DNA from: Rhizoctonia solani
Lineage: Eukaryota; Basidiomycota; Agaricomycetes; Cantharellales; Ceratobasidiaceae
Assembly (NCBI RefSeq): GCF_016906535.1
Contig: NC_057376.1
Location: forward strand, 1,550,001 to 1,614,000
Direction: 5' to 3'
DNA: 64,000 nucleotides
Of the stretch, positions 9,424 through 20,277 are shown piece by piece. The position numbers and the translations under genes are program-made. Numbering within the stretch: position 1 is the stretch's first letter; each line of letters begins with the position of its first letter. A model generated the notes under the pieces. That model saw only the letters and a list, made by a program, of their open reading frames with translations, made no database searches and was not told where the DNA came from.

Positions 9424-12320
9424 ATGGTTGCCCAAAATATGATTGTGCTAAAAAAAGAATTCTCACAATTACAAGGTGCTTATGAAGCACAACACAACCA
9501 AATAGCATTATTAAGGGCAGAACTTGAGGAACATTGCGATCAATCGCGTAATCAACATATTTTTTATTCAAACCAAATTCAAGGGGCGGCTACTTCCATC
9601 CAGGCTGTGCAAGATCAGCTTCTTCATCAATCTTCCTCTTGCTCCACAGCTCCACCCCCCCTGCCTTCTGGCACTACCACCTCTATCAATCCCCCACCTG
9701 CCCCTACGTCTTCTACTTCTGATTTAAAATTTGCCAAACCAAACAAATTTAGTGGCAAAAAAGAAGACGCCCTCAATTTTATCATTGCCTGTCAGGCTTA
9801 CATAAGGGCAAAGGGAGCAAACCGATCCCATGAGGAAAAGATTCTTTGGGTAACATCATATTTTGAGGGAGCAGCAGAAGATTGGGTACGTCCATATAAG
9901 GAAAGGAAGGTGTTTAGGGGAGAAGCGGTTCCCTTGTTGGAAAATATTGATGTATTTTGGGCGGAATTCACTAAACATTATGTGGACACAAATCGTGATG
10001 AAAAGTACCGTCAAAAATGGAACAACTTGCGGCAGAAGGCTTCAGTTCAAGAGTACACTTGGGAATTCCAACAATACTCAGTGTCCTTGGGCTATAGTGA
10101 CAAAACCTTGCGTGACAAGTATTACGATGGCCTTAAAAATGACATCAAGGACATCATGCTCTCCACCATGTTCCAATGGCGTCGCGCCACAGCTCAGCAG
10201 GTTTATGACAAAGCAGAAGAAATTGCCAACCATATCAAATCCACACGCTTGTCTAATCCATCCGCTTCCACCCCCACTACTTGCGTATCTTCCAGCACTG
10301 CCCCCAATTCCAATTCCACTCCCACTCGTACACGCCTCAATGTGGGAGATAACGTCTACATGATTGACCCCACCACTTGTCGCGCCAAGAAAGGCGCTAT
10401 CACATCTATTGTTCGTACCACCTCTGGCAATATGCCCAACGTCAGGTGGAATGGAGAATCCAAAGACACTATGATTCCTTTCCCTTCTTTGAAAAAAGAC
10501 AAGCGTCCTGCCGCAATCGCCCCTGTTAAGCCCATCCTTGCCCCCACCCCTGTCCTGGCCTCGAATGCTAAAGGCCCAGTGTTATGGATATGACATTTCT
10601 TCTTTAAATCTGTACTTATTTTATTAATTACACTAGTAATCTCACAGTAAATAAATGAGATAAAGATGCGAACTAAGGTTTTCAAGGTCCCTCTATCCAA
10701 TAGTGACCTTTACAAAACCTACAAAGCTCAGGAATGCCCTTAATATGCGATGCCTTTTGCATATATGCTGTTTTCTCACTCATTTAAATATATATAAATT
10801 CAGCTGAGTAGATAAACAGTGACAAGTAATATTTCTCTTGTTTGTAGTATTTATTATTCAAGATTCTATCTTGTGGCTACACACAGAAATATTCAGGGTC
10901 CCCCCTGTCGCATAGGCAAGTGCTCCGGCGCTTAATCAGCCCTTAAGCGCCGACGCACTAAATGCGCCTTTTCTCCATCACCCGGGCATCCCACACTGCC
11001 GAATCGCTTGCGCTTAGGTGCGCATGTTTGTGCGCTCCAGAACGCTGGGTCAAACTCCCAAAACGGACAACATTTGGCTGAGTTATGCCCCATTTACTGT
11101 AAGTACCCAATGCAGAGGTATCCTACCTTTGGGATTGTTTACTCCAAGGATGAAACACTTAGTCTTGGGACATCTAAGGACCCACACAGGTAAATAATGC
11201 CTTGGGGCAAACATTGCCTTGGGGCAAATATTAGGATCTGTTGTTTGTTTACTATGTACCAAAGTATTGGCTCCCTCAAGTGTTTCAGTTGCCACCTGTA
11301 CCTCCTGTACCCCCTCTTGGTATCAATCATGTATATACTTGTTTGTGCGCCTTCTCAGGGTATAAAAGGACCCTGTGAAGACGCTTCTAATGCATCCATT
11401 TATCCACTCTTATATATTGACATATACACACAAGCCTTTAACAGCTTATCTGCGCATTTACTTTAGTGATTGACTCACTGTAAATAGCATAGGAGGTTAT
11501 TTGGCGCACTAAGACCATAGGCCAGTCCCAACAGACACAGGGTAACCTATTAGTGTACTTACTGCAACCCTGTGCCCCTTGACTGTCACAGTTGTTGAGT
11601 TCAACATTGAGTATAGTGCGACAATACTGTAAGGATTGTTGTGATTGAGTGATAGTGTTTCAATCCACCATACCCCTTATATTGTAGATAGCTTTATCTA
11701 CAATATCTCATAAATCCTAGATATATTTTAGGTAAACCCCATAAGTCTTAAGTCTTACTTAAGCATATATAAGTCCTATACTTATTAGGCAAATCCTATA
11801 AATCCTGTACATTAGTCAGGTAACCCTCTTACTTAAGGTACTATCCTAGAGACCTTAAGTATACATACCCTTAGTCACTTAGGCTTAAGTAACATTAGCC
11901 TAAGGTACTATACATAACCAACCACCTGCACTTCATAGTTGCTAGACTATTTGTTAGGAGTTGTTATTCCTGATAACCTAGCCTATATTGTGCATATATT
12001 CTGTACATATATTCTGATTCTTAATACTAGTTCTTAGTTATTCCCATATACATTTTGTATATAGTAATTCTTTCTTACTCCTGTACTTACATGACTCTTA
12101 ACACCCAGGCCCTATGGATCTTGACGGAAGGGGGTTTGCAAATCTTACATGTCATATATGCGGCGGTAAAGGACATTTTGCGCGCAGTTGCCCATCTAAG
12201 CCCATGTCTGGACATGTGGCTAACGTCGAATGGTCTTGGGAAAGGCCTAAAGAAGAAAATGGGATTGAAGTTGTTTCTGAGGATGAAGAGTCGGGAAAAG
12301 GAAAAGCCAAGGCCGACTAA
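9424..12320 (+). pseudogene. gag: element C gag, interrupted by a solo LTR
   Basis: The frame runs 9424-10579 and resumes at 12109-12320 once the LTR D and one copy of its TSD (CCCAG) are removed. The N-terminus is coiled-coil-like, followed by a Pro/Ser/Thr linker. The capsid region (about residues 100-280) has FAKPNKFSGKKEDALNF, WVTSYFEGAAEDWV and LRDKYYDGLK. A basic linker follows, and the second piece holds the nucleocapsid zinc knuckle CHICGGKGHFARSC (CX2CX4HX4C). It ends with an acidic/Lys tail at a stop 20 bp before the pol ATG. The capsid would form the virus-like particle and the knuckle would bind RNA. The insertion removes the knuckle from the protein. Confidence 0.88.
10580..12103 (+). 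repeat. solo LTR type D (1.52 kb), TSD CCCAG
   Basis: TGTTATGGATATGAC to CTCTTAACA, flanked by CCCAG at 10575-10579 and 12104-12108. It contains a TATAAAA box near 11361 and no recognisable protein gene. The minus-strand copy at 36254-37708 matches it along its length. TG...CA ends, 5-bp TSD and a TATA box all fit a solo LTR whose coding partner is not in the window. Confidence 0.87.
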
Positions 12321-12340
12321 GGAGTAAGGCACTTGGCTGT

Positions 12341-15300
12341 ATGCTTGCGGATTTGCATTATGAGAACAATGATTTTGAAATACTTTCCTTATGTAATACA
12401 TCTCAAATATACGCATCATTCTCTGCAAATCCGTGTGAAACTCCTAAATCCCAAAAATCAAGTTTTTTGGCTAAACCTTTTCAAGGAAAAGCCATGATTG
12501 ACTCTGGAGCAACTTCTTGTTTCATCCACCCCCTTTTAGTAGAAACATATCAACTTCCAACCTATATACATCCAATTCCCAAAAAACTACGCGTTATTGA
12601 TGGCCGAGAAATTGATTCTGGCCAAATCACTCATTTTACTTGGTTTAAATGTACCATTGGCAACCACACCAAAGAACTAGAGTGCCATATTTCCAATATT
12701 GGCAACCATCAATTAGTTTTAGGGATGTCGTGGCTGAAAAAGCATAATCCCCAAATATCATGGGAAAAACATACACTTGTTTTCAACTCGTTATATTGTT
12801 CCAATAATTGCCTATCCATACCTGCTGTGTTAGAACTCAAAGCAATAGAAGAAATCCCCGCTCCTTACCAAGAATTCTCTAGAGTATTTTCAGAAGAAGA
12901 ATTGTCCCAGTTGCCACCCCACCGTCCTTACAATATTGCCATTGAGTTACTCCCTGACGCAAAACCCCAACATGGCCCCATATATAGTCTAGGCCCCAGG
13001 GAAGATGCTGAACTTAGAGAAACTATTGAAAAGCAGCTGAAAGCGGGTTTGATTTGTCCATCCAAATCTCCCATGGCTTCTCCAATATTATTTGTCAAAA
13101 AGAAAAACGGAAAATTACGCATGTGTGTAGATTATCGACAATTAAACAGCATGACCAAGAAGAACGCCTATCCCCTGCCTTTACCACAAAATCTTATTGA
13201 GAAACTACAAGGTGCTAAGATTTTCAGTAAATTTGATCTCAAGGCAGGATACAATTTAGTTAGAATCAAGGAAGGCAATGAATGGAAAACCGCTTTCAAA
13301 ACTAAATACGGATTATTCGAATACTTGGTTATGCCTTTTGGATTGACAAATGCGCCAGCGGCTTTTCAAGACATGATGAATGAAATATTCCGGGATCTTT
13401 TGGATGTTTATGTCATCATTTACTTAGACGACATTCTAGTTTTCTCTCTAAATGAAAAGGATCATGAAACCCATGTACGGGAAGTGCTCAAGAGACTACA
13501 GGACAACAACCTTTTCTGCAATATTGAAAAATGCCATTTCCACGCCAAGAAAATCAATTACTTAGGGTTTATTATATCCAAATTTGGCATAGAAGTAGAT
13601 CAGTCTAAAGTTACAGACGCTATGAACTGGTCAACACCTAAGAATGTCAAGAACATCCAAGAATTCTTAGGATTTGTAAACTTTTATAGGCGATTTATCC
13701 CTAATTTTGGCAACATGGCACGGCCTTTGTATAATTTGCTCAAGAAAGACAGTCAATGGAAATGGGAACAAGCAGAACAGCAATCCTTTGATAATCTGAA
13801 GAAATGCCTTACATCAGCCCCCCTCCTTTTACAACCAGATACAACAAAACAATTCTACGTAGAATGCAATGCATCCAATTATGCAACAGGAGCCATACTA
13901 TCCCAACGCAATTCTGAAGAAAAATTGGCCCCTGTGGCATACTTGTCAAAATCCCTGTCCCCGGCTGAGAAAAACTACAATATTTTCGACAAGGAATTAC
14001 TAGTGGTCATTAGGGCATTTAAGGAATGGCGCCATTTACTGGAAGGATCAGAGTTACCAGTCCAAGTTCTGACAGATCATAAGAATTTGGAATACTTTTC
14101 TACGTCACAATCCCTGAACAAACGTCAAATTTGATGGGCAAATTTCCTAGTAGACTACAATTTCCAAATCATCTACAGACCAGGAGCACAAAATAAGAAG
14201 GCAGATATCCTCTCTAGACGCTATGATCTAGTACCCCTTGAAGGGGGGGTAGAGAACCAAGTTCTCTTGAAACCAGAACTTTTCATCTCATCAATCACCC
14301 CAGATCAGGAAATTAACGACCTGATTGGTGAAGCAATCTATGAGGATGAGCGTCTTAAAGAGATCTTGTACAAGCTCCAGAACAAGAATAAAGTAGTCGA
14401 CTGGGAGTTAAAAGAGGGATTACTATGGTTTCAAGGGAAAATATTTGTACCTAAGGATGATACTATCAGGAACCTTATTCTAGAGTCCAGACATGACGCT
14501 TTAGCAGCAGGGCATCCAGGACAGGCCAGAACATTGGAACTTGTCTCCCAAAATTATTACTGGCCTTCCCTGAAGAAATTTGTCAACTCTTATGTCAACC
14601 ATTGTGAAACCTGCATTCGGTCCAAACCTACAAATCAAGTACCTATAGGTCTATTAAAGCCATTACAAATTCCTGAACGTCCTTGGGAAGATATAGCATA
14701 CAATATGATTGTAGGATTACCAGTATCAGAAGGGTTTGACACTATCCTCACTGTCATTGACCGGTTCTCAAAAATGGTACATTTCATTCCCACTCAATCC
14801 ACAGCGTCTGCTATCGACATTGCCAATTTGTTCATCACATACGTATGGAAATTACACGGTCTACCTAGGAGTACAGTCTCAGATAGAGGTCCCACTTTTA
14901 ATGCCAAGTTCATTTGTCACTTATATAAAAGGTTGGACATCAAGCCCACATACTCTACAGCCTACCATCCGCAAACAGATGGGCAGACAGAACGGATACA
15001 AAGAGAGGCTGAAATCTTCATTCGAATGTTTGGGAATCACCAACAATTGGACTGGGTATCATTACTCCCTATAGCCGAGTTTGCCCTTAATAACTTAAAG
15101 CAATCTTCCACGGGTAAATCCCCTTTCCAAATATGTTACGGAGTAAATCCACAATTCTCTGTGGGTCAAAAATCAGATGAATCCGTTCCCAATGCAGACG
15201 AACATGCAGAATTCCTGGAAAAAGGCTACGATGAAGTCAAAGCATCACTCTCATTGTCACAAGAAAGGATGAAACATTTCTACGACCAACGTCACAGGGA

Positions 15301-15760
15301 GGAAGAAGAAATTCAAGTAGGAGATAAGGTCTGGTTAAGCCATCAAAATATATCCACCAACAGACCGTCCATTAAACTTAGCCATAAAAAGTTAGGACCC
15401 TACTTAGTAATTGAAAAAATTGGTTTGCATGCGTATAAATTACAACTACCCCATACTATGCGCATACATCCAGTCTTTCATATCAATCTTCTAACAAAGT
15501 TCCACCCCAATCCTCACGGACGTGATCCTCCTCAACCTGCACCAATCATCACAGAAGAAGGTGAAGAGGAATATGAAGTAGAAAAAATCCTAGATAGCAA
15601 GTGGAAAGGACGAGGGAAAACAAAGAAGTTATGGTACCTGGTCAAATGGAAAGGATATGATGAAGGAAGTAATTCATGGGAGCCAATAGACAATGTGGGA
15701 AATGCTCAAGAAATCCTAGAAGAATTTCACAAGGAACACCCTGACGCAGTTGGAGCTTGA
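12341..15760 (+). pseudogene. pol: element C pol: protease, RT, RNase H, integrase, chromodomain, one in-frame stop
   Basis: One frame of about 1,139 codons, broken only by a TGA at 14132-14134. Order: aspartic protease with DSGATSC (near 12500); RT with FVKKKNGKLRMCVDYR, the [13 protein letters not shown] block and the catalytic YLDD (near 13425); RNase H (YVECNASNYATGAIL, FDKELLV, DHKNLEYF); integrase zinc finger (H...H...C..C, 14490-14620); DDE core with SDRGPTFNAKF and [11 protein letters not shown]; and a C-terminal chromodomain (LVKWKGYDEGSNSWEP, near 15640), which in this clade guides integration to chromatin marks. At the TGA site the 3 kb copy reads AGA and element E has an Arg codon (AGG), so this is a point mutation. 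The chosen ATG lies 20 bp after the gag stop; a gag-pol fusion by recoding is also possible. Confidence 0.94.
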
Positions 15761-15770
15761 AGAGGGGTAA
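15761..15770 (+). promoter_or_regulatory. polypurine tract of element C
   Basis: AGAGGGGTAA immediately precedes the 3' LTR and overlaps the region just after the pol stop. The same position in the copies at 4813-4825 and 20278-20290 (minus strand) is also purine-rich. It is the expected plus-strand primer. Confidence 0.65.
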
Positions 15771-16218
15771 TGTCATGACCTTCATTGGCATGACATGATT
15801 TTTTACTATTTTCTACCTTTTTTCTGAGACAGTTTCCTTTTTTGGTATATATTTATGACTCATCAAGATCACGTGACATATTTGATATATGATGTGAAAT
15901 TGTAAATGACTCACTATTTAGTACTGTTGTTTTTGATGTGGCTTTCCTCATGTATATAAGCCAGGTCAAGTTGCCGCTAAACAGCAAGACTTGACCTCTT
16001 TGTCAATTCACCTCAACTTTTAACTATCCCTTGCCCAAGCCCCTAGTTGGCTAAGTGCACGTTACTTAAGAATCATAACCCTAGGCCCTTGTTGCCTCTC
16101 TACCCTTATCCATAACCCCTGGGCCCTTGTCGCCCCTCTACCTGTCTCATAGTCCATTGGTGATAGTGCCACGGACTTTAAGCCCCCTTGAACCATAGGT
16201 CCAAGCTGAGTCGTGACA
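15771..16218 (+). repeat. 3' LTR of element C
   Basis: TGTCATGACC to AGTCGTGACA, 448 bp, same length as the 5' LTR, followed by the TSD copy CTACC. Confidence 0.95.
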
Positions 16219-16251
16219 CTACCTAGACAACCCTTAAGGACATCTAGGACA

Positions 16252-17625
16252 AGGACTCTGTAGATAGTTTTGAATTTGTTTCTTATGGTCTGGACTCAAA
16301 TAAAAAACCTCTTTTATTCATTGGTCTACTTGTCCAAGATTTCCTGGCAGAACCCTTAAAAACCCTCATTGATTCAGGAGCAACATCCAATTTCATCTCC
16401 CCCTCAATTGTAGAAAAATATAAAATCCCAAAAACCCTACTCAAAAATCCACAAGTAGTGAGAATGCTAGATGGTACAATCTCCCAGAGTGGTTGCATAT
16501 GGCACCAAGTACAACTTGCAGTCTTGGCCAATGGCCATCCCCATTCCATTCCTTTCCTAGTTTGCCCAATTGGCAATACCTTGGCTATACTTGGCATGAC
16601 TTGGCTTACAGCAGAGGCTCCCCTTATTGACTGGCAACAGGGATTAGTCACATTCCCTGAACAAGCACAAATAGCCTTGGAAGAAGAAGCAGACCCTGAC
16701 CCTCTGGCCAACCTCCCCACTCAATACCATGAGTTTGCCAAGGTGTTTGGGGAAGAGTAATTTAAGGTCCTTCCCCCCCATTGGGAGTATGACATAGCCA
16801 TTGACCTGGTCCCTGATGCCAAACTCACCCCTGGCCCAATTTACAGGATGACAGACACAGAGTCCAGAGCGCTTAAACAGCACATCAACAAAAAACTGGC
16901 AACAGGCAACAGGCAAGATCTGCACTAGCACCTCCTTGGCTGGCACACCTGTGATGTTTGTCAAGAAGGCAGATGGATCCCTTAGGCTGGTAGTAGACTA
17001 TAGGAAGCTGAACAATGTAACACACAAGAATGTCTACCCACTCCCTAGGCAGGACAACCTAATGGCAAAACTATGGCACACAAAGATCTTCACAAAACTG
17101 GGCCTATGCTGGGGTTACAACAACGTCAGAATCAAGGAAGGTGTTGAATGGAAAACAGCCTTCCACACAAAATACGGCCTATTTGAATACCTTGTTATGC
17201 CCTTTGGACTGACCAACACCCCTGCAGCATTTCAACACTTCATGAATGATCTGTTCAGGGACCTAATCAACGTGACCATGGTTATTTATCTAGATGACAT
17301 CTTGATCTTCTCAGAAAAGCCAGAAGAACATCCTAGTCATGTCAGGGAGGTTTTATCCAGACTCCTGGCAAACCAGCTATTCTGTAAATTGTCAATATGC
17401 CACTTCCATGTGACTACAGTTGACTACCTGGGCATTGTCATATCACCAGCAGGTTTCTCCATGGACCAAAAGAAGATCAAGGCAGTCATGTCATGGCCCT
17501 AGCCCAAAACAGTCAAACAGGTCCAGGCCTTCCTTGGTTTTGTAAACTACCTATGGCAATTCATACCTAACTTCAGTTCTGTGGTGCAACCTCTCCACAA
17601 CCTTACTTGTAAAGAAGTCCCCTGG
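16252..17625 (+). pseudogene. B-type protease and reverse transcriptase remnant
   Basis: Protease region with LIDSGATSNFISPS (near 16366) and LAILGMTWL; then the RT with [35 protein letters not shown] and the catalytic YLDD (near 17290). In-frame stops occur at 16758 and before and after the RT block (near 16926 and 17500), and there is a duplicated CAACAGG near 16905. The RNase H start (HNLTCKEVPW) is cut by a B LTR at 17626. This continues the gag fragment at 6615-6842 across the nested insertions. Dead copy. Confidence 0.9.
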
Positions 17626-18163
17626 TGTTGTAACCTCACTGTAAGGTGGGTTACTTGCTAGCTGCAGGCGCTTAAGGCTGTAACTATACAGGACACTGCT
17701 GACTAACTATCTAATCTAGGCTATCTACTGAACTGACTGCTTAAGGTGGTGTCTACTGATCTATCTACATCAACAAAGGGGCCTGAGGCCTGGGAGGTGT
17801 GATGAGTAAGGTAAAGGGGTGAGTGAGGTGACTACTGGGGTGCCAGCTACTTAGCTGGCCTACTGGTACCTGTCTGTGATGATAGACAAGGTAAAATTGA
17901 CTTGGGGTCTCCAAGCAATTATCCTACTATTTATATAACAAGAGAGCACTATTTACATGGTCTGTGCACATGAGAGAAAGAAGAGTACATATGCAAAAGG
18001 AAGCATGCTGCAGGCTGCGCAGAAGCATGGATTTCTCCTAAGTGCCCTTGGCATGACATCTTTGTGTGGCATCTTGGCATGATAAGCACTGAGATCATGT
18101 GATCAAAAAACAAAAGATATTAAGTCTGTAAAAAATACCATAAATATCAGAAAATTCAGGCAA
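17626..18163 (-). repeat. LTR type B, partial (minus strand)
   Basis: Begins TGTTGTAACCTCACTGTAAGG, the usual plus-strand left end of an inverted B LTR, and carries the ACTTGGGGTCTCC and CTGCGCAGAAGC blocks. The right end is lost where the next LTR-like unit starts. Confidence 0.68.
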
Positions 18164-18696
18164 TGTCAGAGTCTGACTAATAAAGAATGGGATAAATGCC
18201 TAAAGAGGCAGTGTTGGCTTTGGGGATAAGCAGAAGACTGCAACCAACACTTTAGATAGAGAGTTTACTTGCCAAATATGGCACAAGACCCCTTAGAGTA
18301 GAGCAGGAGAGTGGGGAGGGTAGTCAGTAGATTGACAGGAGGTCAAGTTCTGGTCTGAATGCCAGAACTCTCCCTTCATGATATACATCATACAGAACAA
18401 GGGAACTGTAAAGTACAAAGGAGAACAATGGAAGACATACTACAAAGGTATGGGTAACTAAGAGAACAATAGAACAATGCAACTAAGGACATATGGTAAC
18501 TAAGTAACCAGAGGACAAAGCTAACAGGCTAAACAAAGGGACCATTCACATTCCATGTTGATTGCTCTGCCAGGGGAGTCCTGCATGGCCTGTGGTCATG
18601 TTGGGAATATCCCCTGGTCCATATAATTCGTAAAATTTAGATAAGAAGATAATAGAATAATAGGGTATCTGTGTTCATGCCTCTTGGGTCATGACA
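18164..18696 (-). repeat. LTR-like unit type F (minus strand), related to type E
   Basis: TGTCAGAGTCTGAC to GGGTCATGACA, 533 bp. Its ends and layout parallel the type-E LTR (TGTCAGAGCC to GGGCATGACA), including a TTCTGGTCTGAA/CCAGAACTCTCC region where E has its dyad. No TSD is seen, because a transposase fragment flanks it on the right. Confidence 0.55.
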
Positions 18697-19206
18697 GTTG
18701 ATTCCAACAGTGTAATTCAAGGGAGTGTAACAGTTATGCAGCACCACAGAGACTCAGACAATGAGTATGACAACAACAAAGATGAACTTGTCTTTTGTCT
18801 GTTACTCAGCAGCAATGATCTGGCTGTTCCTAGATTCTTGTATGCTTGCTATAAACACACTCAACATGTTCATGCACCAAAGAAAAAAAAATGGCATTGC
18901 CTGAGGCAAACAGAGCTACAGCAAGCTGCCATGGACAACTCTGGCTGGCAATTGCTCTATTGGAGTTGCAAAGATTGCGCATACATACATGTCTTAGGTA
19001 TTGACATTGCAAAATTCAAATACTTAATGGAATCTGGATTTTGCAATGCTTGGAATACTTGCCCAATTAAACAAACCAATACAAACCAGACTGGTGCAAG
19101 TTGAGTTGGGGCACATTTGCTTGATGCAGCAGGTGGCTTGGGGCTGGCATTACGCTATCTATGTAGCACTATGAGCAAAGTTTTGCTTCAAGTCATAATT
19201 GCACTT
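18697..19206 (+). pseudogene. DNA-transposase fragment (PIF/Harbinger-like DDE, N-terminal part)
   Basis: The frame to 19104 encodes a Cys/His-rich segment, then GIDIAKFKYLMESGFCNAW. After a TGA it continues in frame as VGAHLLDAAGGLGLALRYL and STMSKVLLQ until the type-D LTR head at 19207. The pattern of a helix before W-N-T-x-P-I, followed by R-x-G-x-x-x-L-D-A-A-G-x-L-G-L-x-L-x-Y-L, is what I recall from basidiomycete 'DDE superfamily endonuclease' proteins. No catalytic acidic triad is present in what remains. The family assignment is from memory and moderate at best. Confidence 0.45.
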
Positions 19207-19401
19207 TGTTATGGATATGACATTTCTCTTATAATCTGTACTTATTTTATTAATTACACAAGTAATACTACAGTAAAATAAAATGAGATAAAGATGCAAA
19301 CTAAGGTTTTCAAGGTCCCTCTATCCAATTGCAACCTTTGCAAAACCTCTAAGCCTCAGTAATACCCTCAATATGCAACATCTTTTGCATATATGCTGTT
19401 T
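19207..19401 (+). repeat. LTR type D, head only
   Basis: TGTTATGGATATGAC onward matches the first 200 bp of the solo D LTR at 10580. It is cut at 19401 by a B LTR. A matching D tail lies at 22094-22168. Confidence 0.78.
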
Positions 19402-19822
19402 TGTTACACCCTCTTAACATATACCATTAGATTTGGACAGTTTTTCTAATATTTCTAGTATTTTTTACAGACTTGATATCTATTATTTCTCAATCATGTG
19501 ATCTTGGCGCTTATTATGCCCAGATGCTGCACCAAGATGCTGTGCCAAGGGCGCTTAGGAGAAATCCACACTTCTGCGCAGCCTGCAGCACACTTCTCTT
19601 TTCACATTAATACTTCCTTTCTCACAAGCACAGACCATGTAAATAGTTTACTCCTGTCTATATATACAACAGGGAAATTGCTTGGAGACCCCAAGTTGAT
19701 TCTACCTTGTCTCTACTCACAGACAGGTTTGGTGGTTCAGCTAAGTAGCTGGAACCCTCAGAAGTAGCATACTCACCCCTGCTCTGTTAGACTTACCACA
19801 CCTCCAGGCCTAAGGCCCCCTC
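19402..19822 (+). repeat. LTR type B, 5' portion
   Basis: TGTTACACCCTC through the CCAGGCCTAAGGCCCCC block, truncated where the type-C LTR begins at 19823. Confidence 0.77.
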
Positions 19823-20277
19823 TGTCACAACTCAGCTTGGACCTATGGTACAAGGGGGCTTAAAGTCCATGGCCCTATCACCAATGGACTATGAGAATAA
19901 GGGTAGAGGGGCGGCTAGGGCCCAGGGGGTATGGAGTATGGGTAGAGGGCAACAAAGGCCTGGATATGATGCTTTTAAGTAAAGTGCACTAATGGCCAAC
20001 TAAGGGCCTGGGCAATGGGTAAGGTGTGAGTGAGGATGAATTGACAAAGAGGTCCAGTCTTGCTGTTCTAGCGGCAACTTGACCTGGTTTATATAAATGG
20101 AACAAGCCACATCAAAATCAACAGTACTAAATAGTGAGTCATTTACAACTTCACATCATATATCAAATATGTCATGTGATCTTGACAAGTCATAAATATA
20201 TACCAAAAAAGGAAACTGTCTCAGAAAAAAGGTAGAAAACAGTAAAAAATCATGTCATGCCAATTAAGGTCATGACA
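19823..20277 (-). repeat. 3' LTR type C (minus strand)
   Basis: Plus-strand ends TGTCACAACTCAG and GGTCATGACA. It is the 3' LTR of the minus-strand pol remnant that follows; the intervening TTACCCCCTCTTC is the complement of a polypurine tract. Confidence 0.92.

Larger units (their letters stand above)
7968..16218 (+). mobile_element. complete Ty3/gypsy chromovirus 'element C'
   Basis: Two 448-bp LTRs bound an 8.25-kb element; CTACC at 7963-7967 and 16219-16223 is the TSD. The interior holds a self-primer binding site, a leader with a degraded reading frame, gag, pol (protease, RT, RNase H, integrase, chromodomain) and a polypurine tract. A 1.5-kb solo LTR D lies within gag. The LTRs differ at four positions that I can see, so insertion is fairly recent. 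Two visible defects, the gag insertion and one in-frame TGA in pol, make it non-autonomous. The C-terminal chromodomain and self-priming layout place it near the Tf1/sushi chromoviruses. Confidence 0.95.
6843..16251 (+). repeat. solo LTR type A split by two later insertions, TSD AGGAC
   Basis: Starts TGTTGTAGACACAC at 6843 and ends CATCTAGGACA at 16251. AGGAC flanks it at 6838-6842 and 16252-16256. Its own sequence is 6843-7167, 7726-7967 and 16219-16251. The gaps are a solo LTR B (TSD GTAAC) and the full element C (TSD CTACC). It interrupts the B-type gag-pol between zinc knuckle and protease. Confidence 0.88.

Noticed and set aside
9863..10363. 166-codon frame overlapping element C gag
   Set aside because: It is a +1 shadow of gag without recognisable features; gag in the other frame has capsid motifs and continues to the zinc knuckle.
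11008..11466. Short frames within the type-D LTRs, also seen in the copy at 36.9-37.3 kb
   Set aside because: The same short frames recur only because the LTR DNA is repeated; they differ by stops and shifts and carry no domain.
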